Origin: Zygnema cylindricum
Taxonomy: Eukaryota > Streptophyta > Zygnematophyceae > Zygnematales > Zygnemataceae
Direction of reading: 5' to 3'
Length of the DNA: 11,041 bases
Assembly: GCA_037447655.1 (NCBI GenBank)
Contig: JBBHKE010001223.1
Coordinates: forward strand, 520,262-531,302
The translations under genes were made by a program, and so were the position numbers. This document shows, piece after piece, positions 1-8,480 of this stretch. A model generated the notes under the pieces. That model did not search any database. It was not told the origin of the DNA and was given only the letters and a program-made list of their open reading frames with translations. Every line of letters starts with the position of its first letter. Positions within the stretch are counted from its first letter, which is position 1.

Positions 1-50
1 AAATGGAAGAGAGATGGAGAAGGGGAGAGAGGGGAAGAGAGAGGTTTACA
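1..50. repeat. Purine-rich (GA) low-complexity tract at left edge
   Basis: The first ~50 bases are nearly all G and A on the plus strand, in the style of GAGAGG. It resembles the long purine tract at 6481-9600 and is cut by the window edge. No coding content is seen. Confidence 0.75.
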
Positions 51-252
51 ACCATTAAAACTTCAAAGTAATCTAAAGTTCCTGATAATTTTTTTACTTT
101 CAATTTCTTTTTAATATGGGAAATGGACATCCATTTCTATGTAAACATTCTGCAATGAACTATAAATGATGAGTTAACTAACTTTAGTGTAACTTTTACT
201 CCCCTTAATGAGTAAAACAATGACAAGTTTGGAAACACAAGAAGAGAAGTGT

Positions 253-276
253 GACAAGTTGACAAGTTGAGAAGTT
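253..276. repeat. 8-bp tandem repeat, three units
   Basis: GACAAGTT, GACAAGTT and GAGAAGTT follow each other without a gap. A further TGACAAGTT lies about 30 bp to the left, at 221. This is a short microsatellite-like duplication with no evident function. Confidence 0.8.
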
Positions 277-708
277 GTTTGAAAAGTTTGGATTGTGGTT
301 CCCCATTTTTTTCAAACAAAATTACGATGGAAAATATTTCGGCCTCCATTCTTGTATATTTTCCGTAAACTCTGGATAACAATAAAATAAGTATCTGAAG
401 GTGGATTTGTTTGGGCCTTTTTTGGCATGTTATGGAAATCCGTTTTGTTTGTGTTTAAATTTGGCAGCTTTGGACTTTCGTTGAAAAAGCTGAATGATAT
501 GGGAAGTGAATATCCTCTATTTTGTGGTTGGCTCGAATTTGGAAGCAAATTTAAACCCCTTAAAACGTTTCACTTTTTTTGCCTGAGATCTAATTTTTTA
601 TATTAAAAATAACGAGAAGCCTGTAAGGACACTAATAGAGTTGGTTCATTGACATATTAATGTTGATGATACTAATATGAGAATACCCATCTGTAATATA
701 AACGGTTT

Positions 709-728
709 TATGGAGTACCTCTTGTTGT
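709..728. repeat. Near-copy of the last exon's splice junction
   Basis: TTATGGAGTACCTCTTGTTG here matches TTATGAACTACCTCTTGTTG at 1011-1030 in 18 of 20 positions. On the minus strand both read CAACAAGAG|GTA, the proposed end and donor of exon 7. In the corresponding frame the copy has a stop (TAA) just upstream, so it looks like a decayed exon end rather than a working exon. A second partial match, AGAATTTATGAA, occurs at 821 and 1006. Confidence 0.6.
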
Positions 729-1021
729 GATTAACATGCCAAAACCTAGTTGCGATATATATATGGGTTATCTCTTTTTTTTCCATTAAAAGGTTAAGTA
801 ATACACTTTTAAAATACAAAAGAATTTATGAATACATTTTTGTACAGTCATAGGCTATGATAATTTTTTTTTGTATGATAATGTGCTAATGCTCCTTAGT
901 AAAATAACTTGGTTTATCAGATAATGTTAATACCTTTTTCAAAAGGGTTAATGAAATATCTAGTTTTGCATGTCGATATGCTAATAACCATTTGCAAAAA
1001 AAGAAAGAATTTATGAACTAC

Positions 1022-1225
1022 CTCTTGTTGCAGGGTTTGATATCCGTCGAATTCGATAGAAGTAAACAATTTTCCACAATACACTCCAGGATTAAGCCAA
1101 TAAAACTGAGTTATATTACCCGTAAAATTTGTCTTTATTATAGAAGTACAACTTTGTCCTTTCCGTACCACAAAGGTTTTCACACAAGGTCCAGGATTGA
1201 CAGCGTCTCCCCTTATTATGCAAAC
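1022..1225 (-). CDS. Exon 7: end of LysM 2, linker and LysM 3
   Basis: This 68-codon exon (phase 0 at both ends) begins after TTTTTTACAG, with a possible branch site CTTAAC about 22 bases upstream. It starts with VCI, the usual close of a LysM module, then a linker with the PGPC cysteine. LysM 3 follows: FVVRKGQSCTSI is the first strand and helix, and FYWLNPGVYC is the conserved NPG turn with the second cysteine. LysM binds N-acetylglucosamine polymers such as chitin or peptidoglycan. The module is certain enough to call, but its end is not. A weak donor, CAAGAG|GTAGTT, gives the end used here. Without splicing the frame runs on to a TGA at 917-919, adding a tail with a hydrophobic KFFLFLQM stretch. 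The end of LysM 3 (FTSIEFDGYQ) departs from the usual GQ-cys-V close. Confidence 0.82.
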
Positions 1226-1878
1226 CTGTAAAAAATTATTTTGTTAAGAAACTAAACTTCAAAAAAATGTAACATGAGAAAACAAACATCAAAAGGCGAT
1301 GTAATCTGAAAAGGTCATCGAAAAGGTTTGATTTAGACATGTTTTCTTTGATTATATTCTTTTGGAAAACTGTTTATAATAGGTGTTCTGCTAATATAAA
1401 ATATTACTAGCTTGACTTTGTTTGAAGTTCTCAGCTGGATTGGAAATTTTGAATTGAAACTTTAAAATTCTTGTTGAAAATTGCGCATTTATACATTTTT
1501 CTAAATGCACATCGCAGTTGTCATAAAAGGAAGCAAAAAAAAACGTCCAAACAGAATATTGACCCAGAGATTATAGAAAAAAACACGCACGAGAAGACAA
1601 AAAACATGTAAAAAAGTTGAAAGTAAGGAAATCCTAGCTATAAGCACACAGAAAATGGCACTTTGCCCAACAGAAAAACCAAAAAAAAATCATTCCAAAA
1701 GGGATAAATTGCAAAATATAGTAAAATATTAGAATGAGTACTTGTAAAAAGAGGCAATTGCAAAAACAGGATATTGTGAAACGGATACTGTGCAATTACT
1801 TTGAAGTAGATGAACATTTTGCAAAACGAGGGCATTTGAAAATAAAAATTGTACATAAGGAGGTTTAGGATATAATAC
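1226..1878 (-). other. Intron 6 (653 bp), AT-rich
   Basis: Bounded by donor GTATTA at 1878 and acceptor TTTTTTACAG ending at 1226 on the minus strand. Its content is A- and T-rich with no coding pattern. The 99-residue open frame here (1638-1937) is hydrophobic, AT-driven, and overlaps exon 6 in the wrong frame. Confidence 0.6.
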
Positions 1879-1986
1879 TTGTTGAAAAATCTGGAGTTGA
1901 GCGCAATTAAGACCCGGATTTGGGGATCCACTTCCATTAAGAGATTTTATGTTAAAACTTTTTGAGATTGACGAACACGTATCATT
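1879..1986 (-). CDS. Exon 6: core of LysM 2
   Basis: A 36-codon exon, phase 0 at both ends, too short to stand out as an open frame. It follows GTTTTCAAG, with CACTAAT as a plausible branch site, and ends CAACAA|GTATTA. Its first residues, NDTCSSISKSF, complete the LysM signature begun by YAVQE at the end of exon 5, and PNPGLNCAQL supplies the NPG turn and second cysteine. The next exon opens with VCI, as expected. An NGSGSP segment between helix and turn is longer and more flexible than usual. The acceptor is AAG rather than the commoner CAG or TAG. Exon identity rests on the three-way fit of motif, phase and both neighbours. Confidence 0.8.
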
Positions 1987-2413
1987 CTTGAAAACATCAA
2001 CAAATTAGTGACATGTAGTTAGAAAGAGCCATACATAGAAAAAAGGGAAAAAAAAAAGTCCATTAATTCGTATTTTTTTTCTCATGTGTTATTTTCCTTT
2101 GTTTATATATATTCATAGTTTTCCGGGCTTTTGATTTCTTTGGGATTACCATTAACAAAAATAAAAAAATGACAGCAAGAATGGTCTTACTTGAATTGCT
2201 TCTTTTTCATTGAAGTTAGGCTCAGCAGGTACTTAATTCAAGTCTAGAGCATCATATGGAAATGGTATAGAAACATTAAAAAAAAAATCATACAATTTTC
2301 TCAATCAAAACTGCAAAATAATTATTGAAACTGAGGACAGTGAAACAAAATAAATATAATTATTACATATATCAAAATAGTTTGTCTTTTTTGGGGTTCT
2401 TACGGGAATTTAC
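1987..2413 (-). other. Intron 5 (427 bp), AT-rich
   Basis: Runs from donor GTAAAT (2413) to acceptor CAAG (1987) on the minus strand. It contains A-rich runs and no recognisable motif. Confidence 0.6.
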
Positions 2414-2503
2414 CTCTTGTACGGCATAAGTTAAGGAACAATTCTTGCCTTTAGTAACATTCACGATGGCATTTGCTTTTAAAAATTGGGTACAATCTAA
2501 TCC
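2414..2503 (-). CDS. Exon 5: end of LysM 1, start of LysM 2
   Basis: A 30-codon exon, phase 0 at both ends. GLDCTQFL continues the LysM 1 turn begun by FIAQNR in exon 4, matching the GLNCAQL pattern of LysM 2. Then come a linker cysteine (GKNC) and YAVQE, the first strand of LysM 2, ending at a good donor, CAAGAG|GTAAAT. The acceptor chosen is AAATACAG at 2504, because it places GLDC directly after FIAQNR. A stronger-looking acceptor, a T run followed by CAG at 2582, is also in phase 0 and would add 26 residues that fit no LysM position. Confidence 0.75.
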
Positions 2504-2584
2504 CTGTATTTGCGATAAAGCCATAAAAATAGTCCAGATTAATTCCACCTTAAAAAAAACTGATTTGTATCGACTTCTACCCTG

Positions 2585-2596
2585 AAAAAAAAAAAA
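2585..2596. repeat. A12 homopolymer
   Basis: Twelve A on the plus strand, read as a T run on the minus strand just before a CAG. It marks the left border of the trinucleotide-repeat block and could act as a polypyrimidine tract for an alternative acceptor of exon 5. Confidence 0.85.
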
Positions 2597-2606
2597 CACA
2601 AAACAA

Positions 2607-3615
2607 GCGACAACGACGACGACGACACGAGGATGACGACCCCACTAACGACGGCAATGACGACGGTGGAAGCGACGTTGTCAACGACGAGGGCACCAAT
2701 GGCGAACACAATGGCAACTCTGAAGACGATGGTGGTGTTGAAGACAGCCTTAACTATGACAACGTGGACTGTACGGGTGGTGAAGTTGACAATGACGCCG
2801 ACGACAAGGGCAGAGATGGCAAGTGTACCACTGATGATGAGAATGAGGAAGACATCAGGCACGAGGACAAGGACGTGGACGACACCAAGCACAACAACAA
2901 AAGACGACGACGACGACAGCAACAAGCATGACGACATTGACGACGACAGGAGTGACGACGACGGCGGCGACGACAGCGATGACGACGACGATGACGGTGA
3001 CGCTGAGGCAACGCCAAGGACAACAACGGCGACACAAACAAAGGCAACGACTCCACGTAGGACAACGACAAGGATGAGGGCAAGGCTGAGGACGACAACA
3101 AGAACAACAAACACTGAGGATAACACCGACACTAAGGATCACGACGACAACAAGAACAACGACGACGACACAAAAGGTGACAACGAGATGACGTTGATGA
3201 TGGCAGTAGGGTAATTGACGAAAACAATGACAATGGCGACAACGGCGGCGATGAGGTCGACACCGAGGACGAGGAAAAACAAGAGGACAAGGTAATGGGA
3301 CGACACTAAGAACGAGGAGTAACAACGGGGACGACTCCAAAGGTGACGACGATGATAATGGCACACACGAAGAAAAATACGCTGACTACAACGACAACTA
3401 TGACGACGACACCCACCATGACGTAGACGCCATCGATGACAGCCTCCGCAAAGATACCAATGCGACAACAGCATAAATGACGACACCAAGGGCGACAACG
3501 ACACCGATAACGGCGACGATGCTGAGGATGATGCCGGAGCCAGCAACGACGATAATTAAAATGACAACAGAAACGATGACGACATAAAAAATAAGAACAG
3601 AAATGACGTGGACAG
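2607..3615. repeat. Degenerate GAC/AAC/GAT trinucleotide repeat, ~1 kb
   Basis: About 1000 bases dominated on the plus strand by GAC, with AAC, GAT, GGC, ACA and AAG variants in three-base periodicity. The GAC phase shifts several times: phase 1 from 2629, phase 2 from about 2903, back to phase 1 near 3019. Such indels argue against selection on one reading frame. Translation gives Asp/Asn-rich or Thr-rich runs on the plus strand and Val/Ser/Leu-rich runs on the minus strand. It lies wholly within intron 4 of the minus-strand gene. The most likely reading is an old, mutated microsatellite expansion. Confidence 0.85.
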
Positions 3616-3633
3616 AAAAAAAAAAAAAAAAAA
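3616..3633. repeat. A18 homopolymer closing the GAC block
   Basis: Eighteen A on the plus strand directly follow the GAC-type repeat. With the A12 run at the other border, the block is flanked by A runs on the same strand. This could be slippage or a retroposed tail; no target-site duplication was identified. Confidence 0.85.
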
Positions 3634-4139
3634 GTTGCGAAGTAGTGTGAAAATTTGACTTTAAACATGTGTTATTTGTGCAAAGAAAGTAGAGTGCCAA
3701 CTAAACCAGAAAAACTATAGAATGAAAAATTGAAATTCAATGTCACTTTTCCATGTTTCATAGTTCGAGATTTTCCATTTTCCACAACCCTTATTTACAC
3801 CCATTTCACCATGATAGAGACGCATAGTCCAAAATTAGAGTGGATTGACATTACACAATAATGCACACAATTTACATCATTTTTACATTAGTTACAAAAA
3901 AATCACAATGTATTACAAAAAAACACACAGTTCCTTTTTTTTTAACCCTTACTAAATCAAAATATATAGAGAATATAAAGTATTTTTTAGGTGGTCTGTA
4001 ATAAGTATGGTGGTAGACATGAATATTGGTGTATTGCGGCTGCAAAGAAATCGTATTCTAATCTTTCATACATATAATATTTGAAATATGTTATAAATGG
4101 AAACAAGGGCTCTAATTGAAAAAGTGTGCCGTAACTTAC
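3634..4139 (-). other. Donor-side part of intron 4, AT-rich
   Basis: Plain AT-rich intron sequence between the GAC block and the GTAAGT donor of exon 4. No exon, repeat family or regulatory site is recognised. Confidence 0.6.
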
Positions 4140-4258
4140 ACGATTTTGAGCGATAAAATCTGTTTGGCTTATTCCGTACACGTTATATATGGTGTAGCAA
4201 GTAATACTAAATCCTTTTGGAATCGTGTAATATTGGGGCTTTCCTATGACACTGGCAG
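4140..4258 (-). CDS. Exon 4: first part of LysM 1
   Basis: This 119-bp exon follows a textbook acceptor (long T/C tract then TTTTGCAG) and ends at a perfect GTAAGT donor. Entered in phase 1 from exon 3 (T plus CT), it reads SASVIGKPQ, then the LysM first strand and helix: YYTIPKGFSITCYTIYNVYG, ISQTDF, and AQNR at the start of the turn. The alternative acceptor seven bases downstream (4252) would give a stop within three codons in this phase. Exon 5 completes the module. In a rival model this exon is not internal: an in-frame ATG at 4415 upstream would make it part of a first exon with a signal-peptide-like leader. Confidence 0.85.
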
Positions 4259-4402
4259 CTGCAAAAGAATATGCAGCAAAAAACAAAAGAAAAAGAAAAA
4301 AGATAAAGAGACAAAAAAAGCAGGAAAGCACAAGAAAAAGGGCCAAAAAAGGCAACCCTAAAAGGACAGAAACAGTGAGAGAAAAAAACAAAAACGACCC
4401 AA
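4259..4402 (-). promoter_or_regulatory. Extended polypyrimidine tract before exon 4
   Basis: On the minus strand about 140 bases are dominated by T with C and end in TTCTTTTGCAG. It is far longer than the usual 15-30 base tract. It stays open in frame with exon 4 and encodes a Phe/Leu-rich hydrophobic run from an ATG at 4415, the basis of the alternative-start hypothesis. Confidence 0.65.
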
Positions 4403-4415
4403 TTTTTTTCAGCAT

Positions 4416-5169
4416 CCATGACGTTATTTCCTTCCTTTTCAGTTCGCCATTTTAAATTGTATTTTACCATTGGCCAATTTTCAGATTAAGTACAGTTTTG
4501 CCGAGTCAACCATAACAGTTTTTTACCGTCACTTTACTGCTAGTTTTTGACAGGAAATGGTCAGAACCCTCAACAAGTCACTTCAATCATTTCTTCAGCT
4601 CTTCAAATTTTAAACTCACAAGTAACACACTTTACACTCAATTTTTAGTTTCATTTTCTTTCATTAAACTCCATTCACAGTTTGTGAGCTGTCAATTTTA
4701 AATATCATTTTGAGCAGTAATTAAGAGCTAACATAGAAACCGGTTTCATAATAAATGCTCGCCTGTCGCAACAGTTGAAGCTGGAAAAGTTCAAAAATCG
4801 GACGTTATCGCCCTTAAATGACTTTATTATACTTGTATTTCTGACCTTACGTACCATTAATCTTTACCGTAAATTGTAAGATCGTACGATACTGTTTAGT
4901 TCGTACATATCAATTTCGCTAAGAAAGTGGGCATGTTGTACGTACTCTGTTCTATATTGTATAAACTTGTCATATCCTTTTTTAGTGGAACCACCAATGT
5001 TGGCACAATAAAAGTTTCTAACCGTTTTTGGTTTTCGTGGCTCATCAATCTACAATTTTGCTTTTAACACTTCTTCTCAACGCCTCTTCCAAAACGCACA
5101 TAAATCAGATAGACAAATGTACGCTTTGTGACATGAAGGACAAGAAAAACAAACATTGTCTTTAAAAAG
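4416..5169 (-). other. Intron 3 interior, no recognised content
   Basis: AT-rich sequence in the intron between exons 3 and 4. No cysteine-rich exon, RNA gene or repeat was seen. A 10-bp palindrome, ATCGTACGAT, lies near 4882 and is probably incidental. Confidence 0.5.
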
Positions 5170-5935
5170 TAGGGATAAAGATTCTTTCTTACAAACCATT
5201 CCACCTTTTTCTTTAGCCTTTTTATGTGAAGAATCTTGAGGGTGTAAAGAAGAAAAACTTTATTACAGAGAGTGCGATGGAAAAACCATCAAAGTACAAA
5301 GGGGCTAAAAAAAAGAAAAGCACAGTTAAAGACCACAAGAGCCAACAATTACTAAAACAAGAAAAAAAAAACAAAAGAACACTCTTTCTTATAAAGAATC
5401 TTGAAGGTCAAAGTGAAATGTGCCAACGCAGAGGACCTTTACACAAAACCTTTAATGCGCTGACTACTACACCGTGTATCACTATTAGTGTTAATAATTT
5501 TTTCGCCACTTAAAATATCTTTTCTCCGTACACAATTGTCCGATTTTCAATTTGAGACCTCCAATCGGAAGCTGAGAATCTTACCTTTCAATCGCAACAT
5601 TGTGAGCACAATATGAGGGGGAAAAGTTTATCGGCCAAAGGCGCGAGTTCTAAAATAAAGCCTGCCAGCAGGAATATCCGGGCTGGCGGGTCTATATTTT
5701 TAACAATCAAAGCATAGATGAACCGCACATCTTGGGTATTGAGCGCTAAACAAATTTTGGGCACAATCTGAGGCGGAGAAGTGTAATTTAGGACTAATTT
5801 GAAACAAGAATTCAGTGCGCTAGCTATTATTCAATCAGCCCGGATAAAAAGAGCACCAAGTATATGCTATTTTTCGGTAGAGAGTGGGTGAACCCCGCAT
5901 GCCGGGTATTGACCGGCAAATCCTAGCTATGTCAA
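5170..5935. repeat. Diverged tandem array, unit about 150-180 bp
   Basis: Related segments recur at regular spacing. GAATCTT anchors sit at 5231, 5396 and 5576, a related ACATCTT at 5727, and GCATGCC at 5897. Stronger pairs are GCACAATATGAGGGGGA (about 5615) with GCACAATCTGAGGCGGA (about 5760), AACCGCACATCTTGGGTATT (5721) with AACCCCGCATGCCGGGTATT (5891), and ATGCGCTGACTACTA (5454) with GTGCGCTAGCTATTA (5814). The array lies inside intron 3. It could be a small satellite or remains of a mobile element with internal repeats; no protein-coding part was found. Confidence 0.55.
5661..5690. other. Imperfect hairpin within the tandem array
   Basis: CCTGCCAGC (5661-5669) can pair with GCTGGCGGG (5682-5690) over nine positions with one G-T pair, around a 12-base loop. 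It is unusually GC-rich for its surroundings. The partner repeat unit has a reduced form (CAGCCCGG). No function is assigned. Confidence 0.45.
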
Positions 5936-6288
5936 CACACTTGAAAAAAATAAAAAAGTAATAAAAATAAGGTATAAACATTACTGTGAAAACATGACAA
6001 AATATAAAAGCAACACTCAAGGACTTTGACTAACTAGAGTAAAATAAAAAAACTAAAATTACACACTGCCTTATACTCTAAACACAATGGAAAAAGTGGG
6101 CAAAAGACCTCGATCTAAAAGTTACGCTACGCAAAAGGTCACGAGTACAGAGATCATATATGCCCATAGATTGTGTGGTAATAAATCGCGAAATCCACGA
6201 TCTCAATGTGTTTTGTCGTAACGGTTAAAATAGTATGTTGGGTCATCTTACAACTCAATTAAATTAAAAGTTTTAGCAAACAACTCAC
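5936..6288 (-). other. Donor-side part of intron 3 (or 3' flank of a protease-EGF gene)
   Basis: AT-rich sequence after exon 3. If the GTGAGT donor at 6288 is not used, the frame continues CELFAKTFNL and stops at TAA, 6248-6250. No minus-strand AATAAA was seen here, which mildly favours splicing. Confidence 0.5.
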
Positions 6289-6423
6289 ACGGAACACAAG
6301 TTAGGACTCCGCTAGAGTTGTCTGGCGTATACACAAGAGGACAAATGCACGTGTAATCGCCCCTCGAATTGACACATATGCCAACGCCACATGGATTGTT
6401 GCGACCAAAAGAGCAAGGAAACT
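6289..6423 (-). CDS. Exon 3: EGF-like module 2
   Basis: A 45-codon exon of class 1-1: it begins after TATACACAG in phase 1 and ends at GTGAGT in phase 1, the classic layout of a shuffled EGF module. All six cysteines are present: FPC, seven residues, NNPC, four residues, IC, eight residues, TCIC, fourteen residues, TC. This matches the EGF pattern, including the single residue between cysteines 4 and 5. EGF-like modules in secreted proteins act as disulphide-stabilised spacers or protein contacts. The usual calcium-binding start (D-x-D/N-E) is not visible. It joins EGF 1 upstream and LysM 1 downstream in phase. Confidence 0.88.
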
Positions 6424-6480
6424 CTGTGTATACACCACCGAGAAAAAAAAAATCATTACTTTGGTGAGGGTTAGGATGAC

Positions 6481-7110
6481 ATGAGAGCGAGAGCAACGGG
6501 GAGAAGGGTAGGAAGTGGGAGTGGGAGAAAAGGGAGAGGAGGGAGAGGGGGGGGGGGAGAGGAAGAGGGAGAGGGAGTAAAAAAGGAGGAGAACGACAAG
6601 TAGAAGGAGAGGGAAAGCGAAGGGAAGAGGGAGTGTGGATGGCAAAAGGGAAAGGGAGTGGGAGACGAGTGGGAGATTGAGAGAGAGAGGAATGGGAAGT
6701 GGGAGAGTAAAAAGTAAGGGGGAGAGGGAGACGATGAGGTAGACGGAGAGGGAAAAAAAAAGGGAGCGGGGTAGGCACAGCGGGTCGCGAGTGCTAGAGA
6801 GTGAGAACGCAGGAGATAAAGATGAAGAGGGAGATAGATCTTAAAAGGGAGAGAAATAAGGAGAGGGAAAGAGGGAAGGTAAGTCAACGAGGGCAATGAA
6901 CAGGGAGAGGGAGAGGAAGAGGGAGTGTAGGAGGGCGAGGGAGGATAAAGAGGGTGAGGGAGAAGTTGCTGGAGTGAGAGAGGTAGAGAGAGAGGGAGAG
7001 TGAGAAGCAAAGGGGCTGGAAAGGGAGAGAGTAAGGGAGAAGGCGAGGTAAAGCGGGTGGGGGAGGGAGTGGGAGAGGGAGGGAGATGGAGAGTGAAAAA
7101 GGAAAGGTAA
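6481..7110. repeat. Purine-rich (GGAGAG) tract, first block
   Basis: Plus strand almost entirely G and A, with units such as GGGAGAGG and GGGAGTGGGAG and few pyrimidines. It contains an uninterrupted G11 at 6547-6557. It lies inside intron 2, so the primary transcript carries the C/U-rich complement. Minus-strand open frames here encode only Ser/Pro/Leu/Phe and are not genes. Confidence 0.9.
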
Positions 7111-7385
7111 AAAGTGATGGATCCATAACATAAAGAAATAATAAAGCAAAGCATGAGGAAGCATATAAAAGCCGCACAAGAGAAAGCACTCCACGAGAGA
7201 CAATATACTCTAAGGATAAATTTTCTTACGGATGACAACGTACTACAAGTATGATGCAAAACTACATTGACCGAAATCAGGCTGAAACGTCATATGACCA
7301 TAAACCAAAAACAAAACTAAATCGAAACCGAACTAGACTTCCATCTCATAAAAAAACAAAATCGCATGACCGCCAATTGCACAAT
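7111..7385. other. AT-rich island 1 within the purine tract
   Basis: Ordinary mixed sequence of about 275 bp between purine blocks. Positions 7278-7305 match the reverse complement of 8312-8339 in island 2 at 24 of 28 bases, with weaker similarity extending on both sides. No exon-like cysteine pattern on either strand. Confidence 0.65.
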
Positions 7386-8283
7386 TGTACCTAACAACAA
7401 GGAGGAAAAGATGGAGAGAGAAAGGGCGAGAAATGGAAAAAAAGGGAGGCGGAGAGCGCAAATGAGAGAAAAAGAGAGAGGGACAACGACAAGGAATAGA
7501 AGTGGGTGACCTAGAGGGAGAGGGAGAGGCAGAGAGAGAGGTAGATGGAGAGTAAAGGGTTTTTAAATACAGAGAGAAGGAAATACGAGAGAGAGCGAGA
7601 GGAAAAGTAGGAAGCGAGAAAGGGAGTAGGGGGAGGACGAGGGTGTAAAAACGACAAGGGAAGAGGAAGAAGGGGAGGGAGAAGGAGAGAAAGTGGGTGA
7701 GGAACAATAGAGGGAAAGAGAGGGTTGAGGGAGAGGGAGAGGAAAAGTGAGAACGAGATGGAAATTGAGAAGTAGAGGAATAGGAAGAGGGAGTGGGAGA
7801 GGGAAAGGGGAGGGGAGGAGGGAAGGAGAGAGAGACGGGAGGGAAGGGGGAGGGAGAGCAGGAGGGGGAGCGAGAAAGAGAGAGAGCGGAAGAGCGACCG
7901 TGGTGAGGGAAACGGAATGCGTGGGGAGAGAGAAGTGAGATAGGGGGAAGGACAGGGGGAGAAAAAGAAAGAGAGGTAAGGGAGAGGGAGAGAGTGGGGG
8001 GGAGAAGGAGAAAGAGATGGAGAGAACTCTTTAATATAGGGAAATAGGGTGAGGAATAGGCGAATAGGGAGGGATAGGACGAAAGTGAATGAGACGCATA
8101 GGAAAAGGGAGAAGGAAAGGAAGAGGGAGAGAGATAGGAAGTGGGAGAGGGTGTGAAAAAAATAGTGGGAAAGTGAGTAGGGGAGGGAGAGTGAGATTGA
8201 GGGAAAAAGGAAGGCAAAAAGAAAAGAGCGTAAAATTTAGGGGGCGATAACGGGAGAGGAATATGGGAGGGAGATGGAGAGGG
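7386..8283. repeat. Purine-rich tract, second block
   Basis: GA-rich on the plus strand as in the first block, between the two inverted islands. Its purine strand does not flip, although the islands on either side are inverted relative to each other. Confidence 0.9.
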
Positions 8284-8480
8284 GGATTTTAGTGGTTTAA
8301 GTGTTTTTTTAGTTTGTGGTCATGAGAAGTTTCAGCCTGTTAATGTATTGGAATGCTACTATAGTAGCTTTGTGGTACTTTTGTGTTTTGTTTGTTGGCG
8401 CCTTATGATTGGCGCACTAATTTTGCGTGTTGAATGTACGATTTGTGATTTAGCGTTTGAAGTGTTTTATAGAAGCGTAG
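8284..8480. other. AT-rich island 2, inverted partner of island 1
   Basis: About 200 bp of T-rich sequence. Positions 8312-8339 are the inverted copy of 7278-7305. It also holds a perfect 14-bp palindrome, GCTACTATAGTAGC, at 8355-8368, and a short hairpin GCGCC/GGCGC at 8398-8402 and 8411-8415. The left border (GGGAGATGG, a short G-rich stretch, then GGTTTAAGTG) resembles 9584-9615. Confidence 0.65.

Larger units (their letters stand above)
51..1021. other. AT-rich region with no supported exon
   Basis: AT-rich sequence downstream (in minus-strand sense) of the last recognised exon. Short open frames exist at 137-382 and 312-548 on the minus strand, but neither shows a domain, a cysteine pattern or good splice sites. 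A canonical AATAAA on the minus strand was not found here. The region may be 3' flank, 3' UTR or the intron before a further exon. Its only structured elements are an 8-bp tandem repeat near 253 and a duplicated splice-junction-like segment near 709. Confidence 0.6.

Noticed and set aside
137-548. Minus-strand frames near the left edge as 3' exons
   Set aside because: No LysM, EGF or tail motif, AT-driven composition, and no splice sites in phase with exon 7.
2504-2581. Longer exon 5 from the acceptor at 2582
   Set aside because: In phase, but the 26 added residues interrupt the LysM 1 turn that otherwise joins exactly at FIAQNR/GLDC. Not fully excluded as a splice variant.
2539-3364. Long open frames in the GAC block (Thr/Asp-rich on plus, Val/Ser-rich on minus)
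   Set aside because: They come from trinucleotide periodicity with several phase shifts. No domain, no conserved cysteines, and similar lengths arise in several frames at once.
2585-3633. Processed retrocopy on the plus strand (poly-A tail at 3616)
   Set aside because: The A18 run is suggestive, but no parent coding sequence or target-site duplication could be identified by eye. Kept only as a possibility in the findings.
5226-5513. Plus-strand Lys-rich 95-residue frame
   Set aside because: It lies in A-rich tandem-repeat sequence in intron 3, spans repeat units, and has no recognisable domain.
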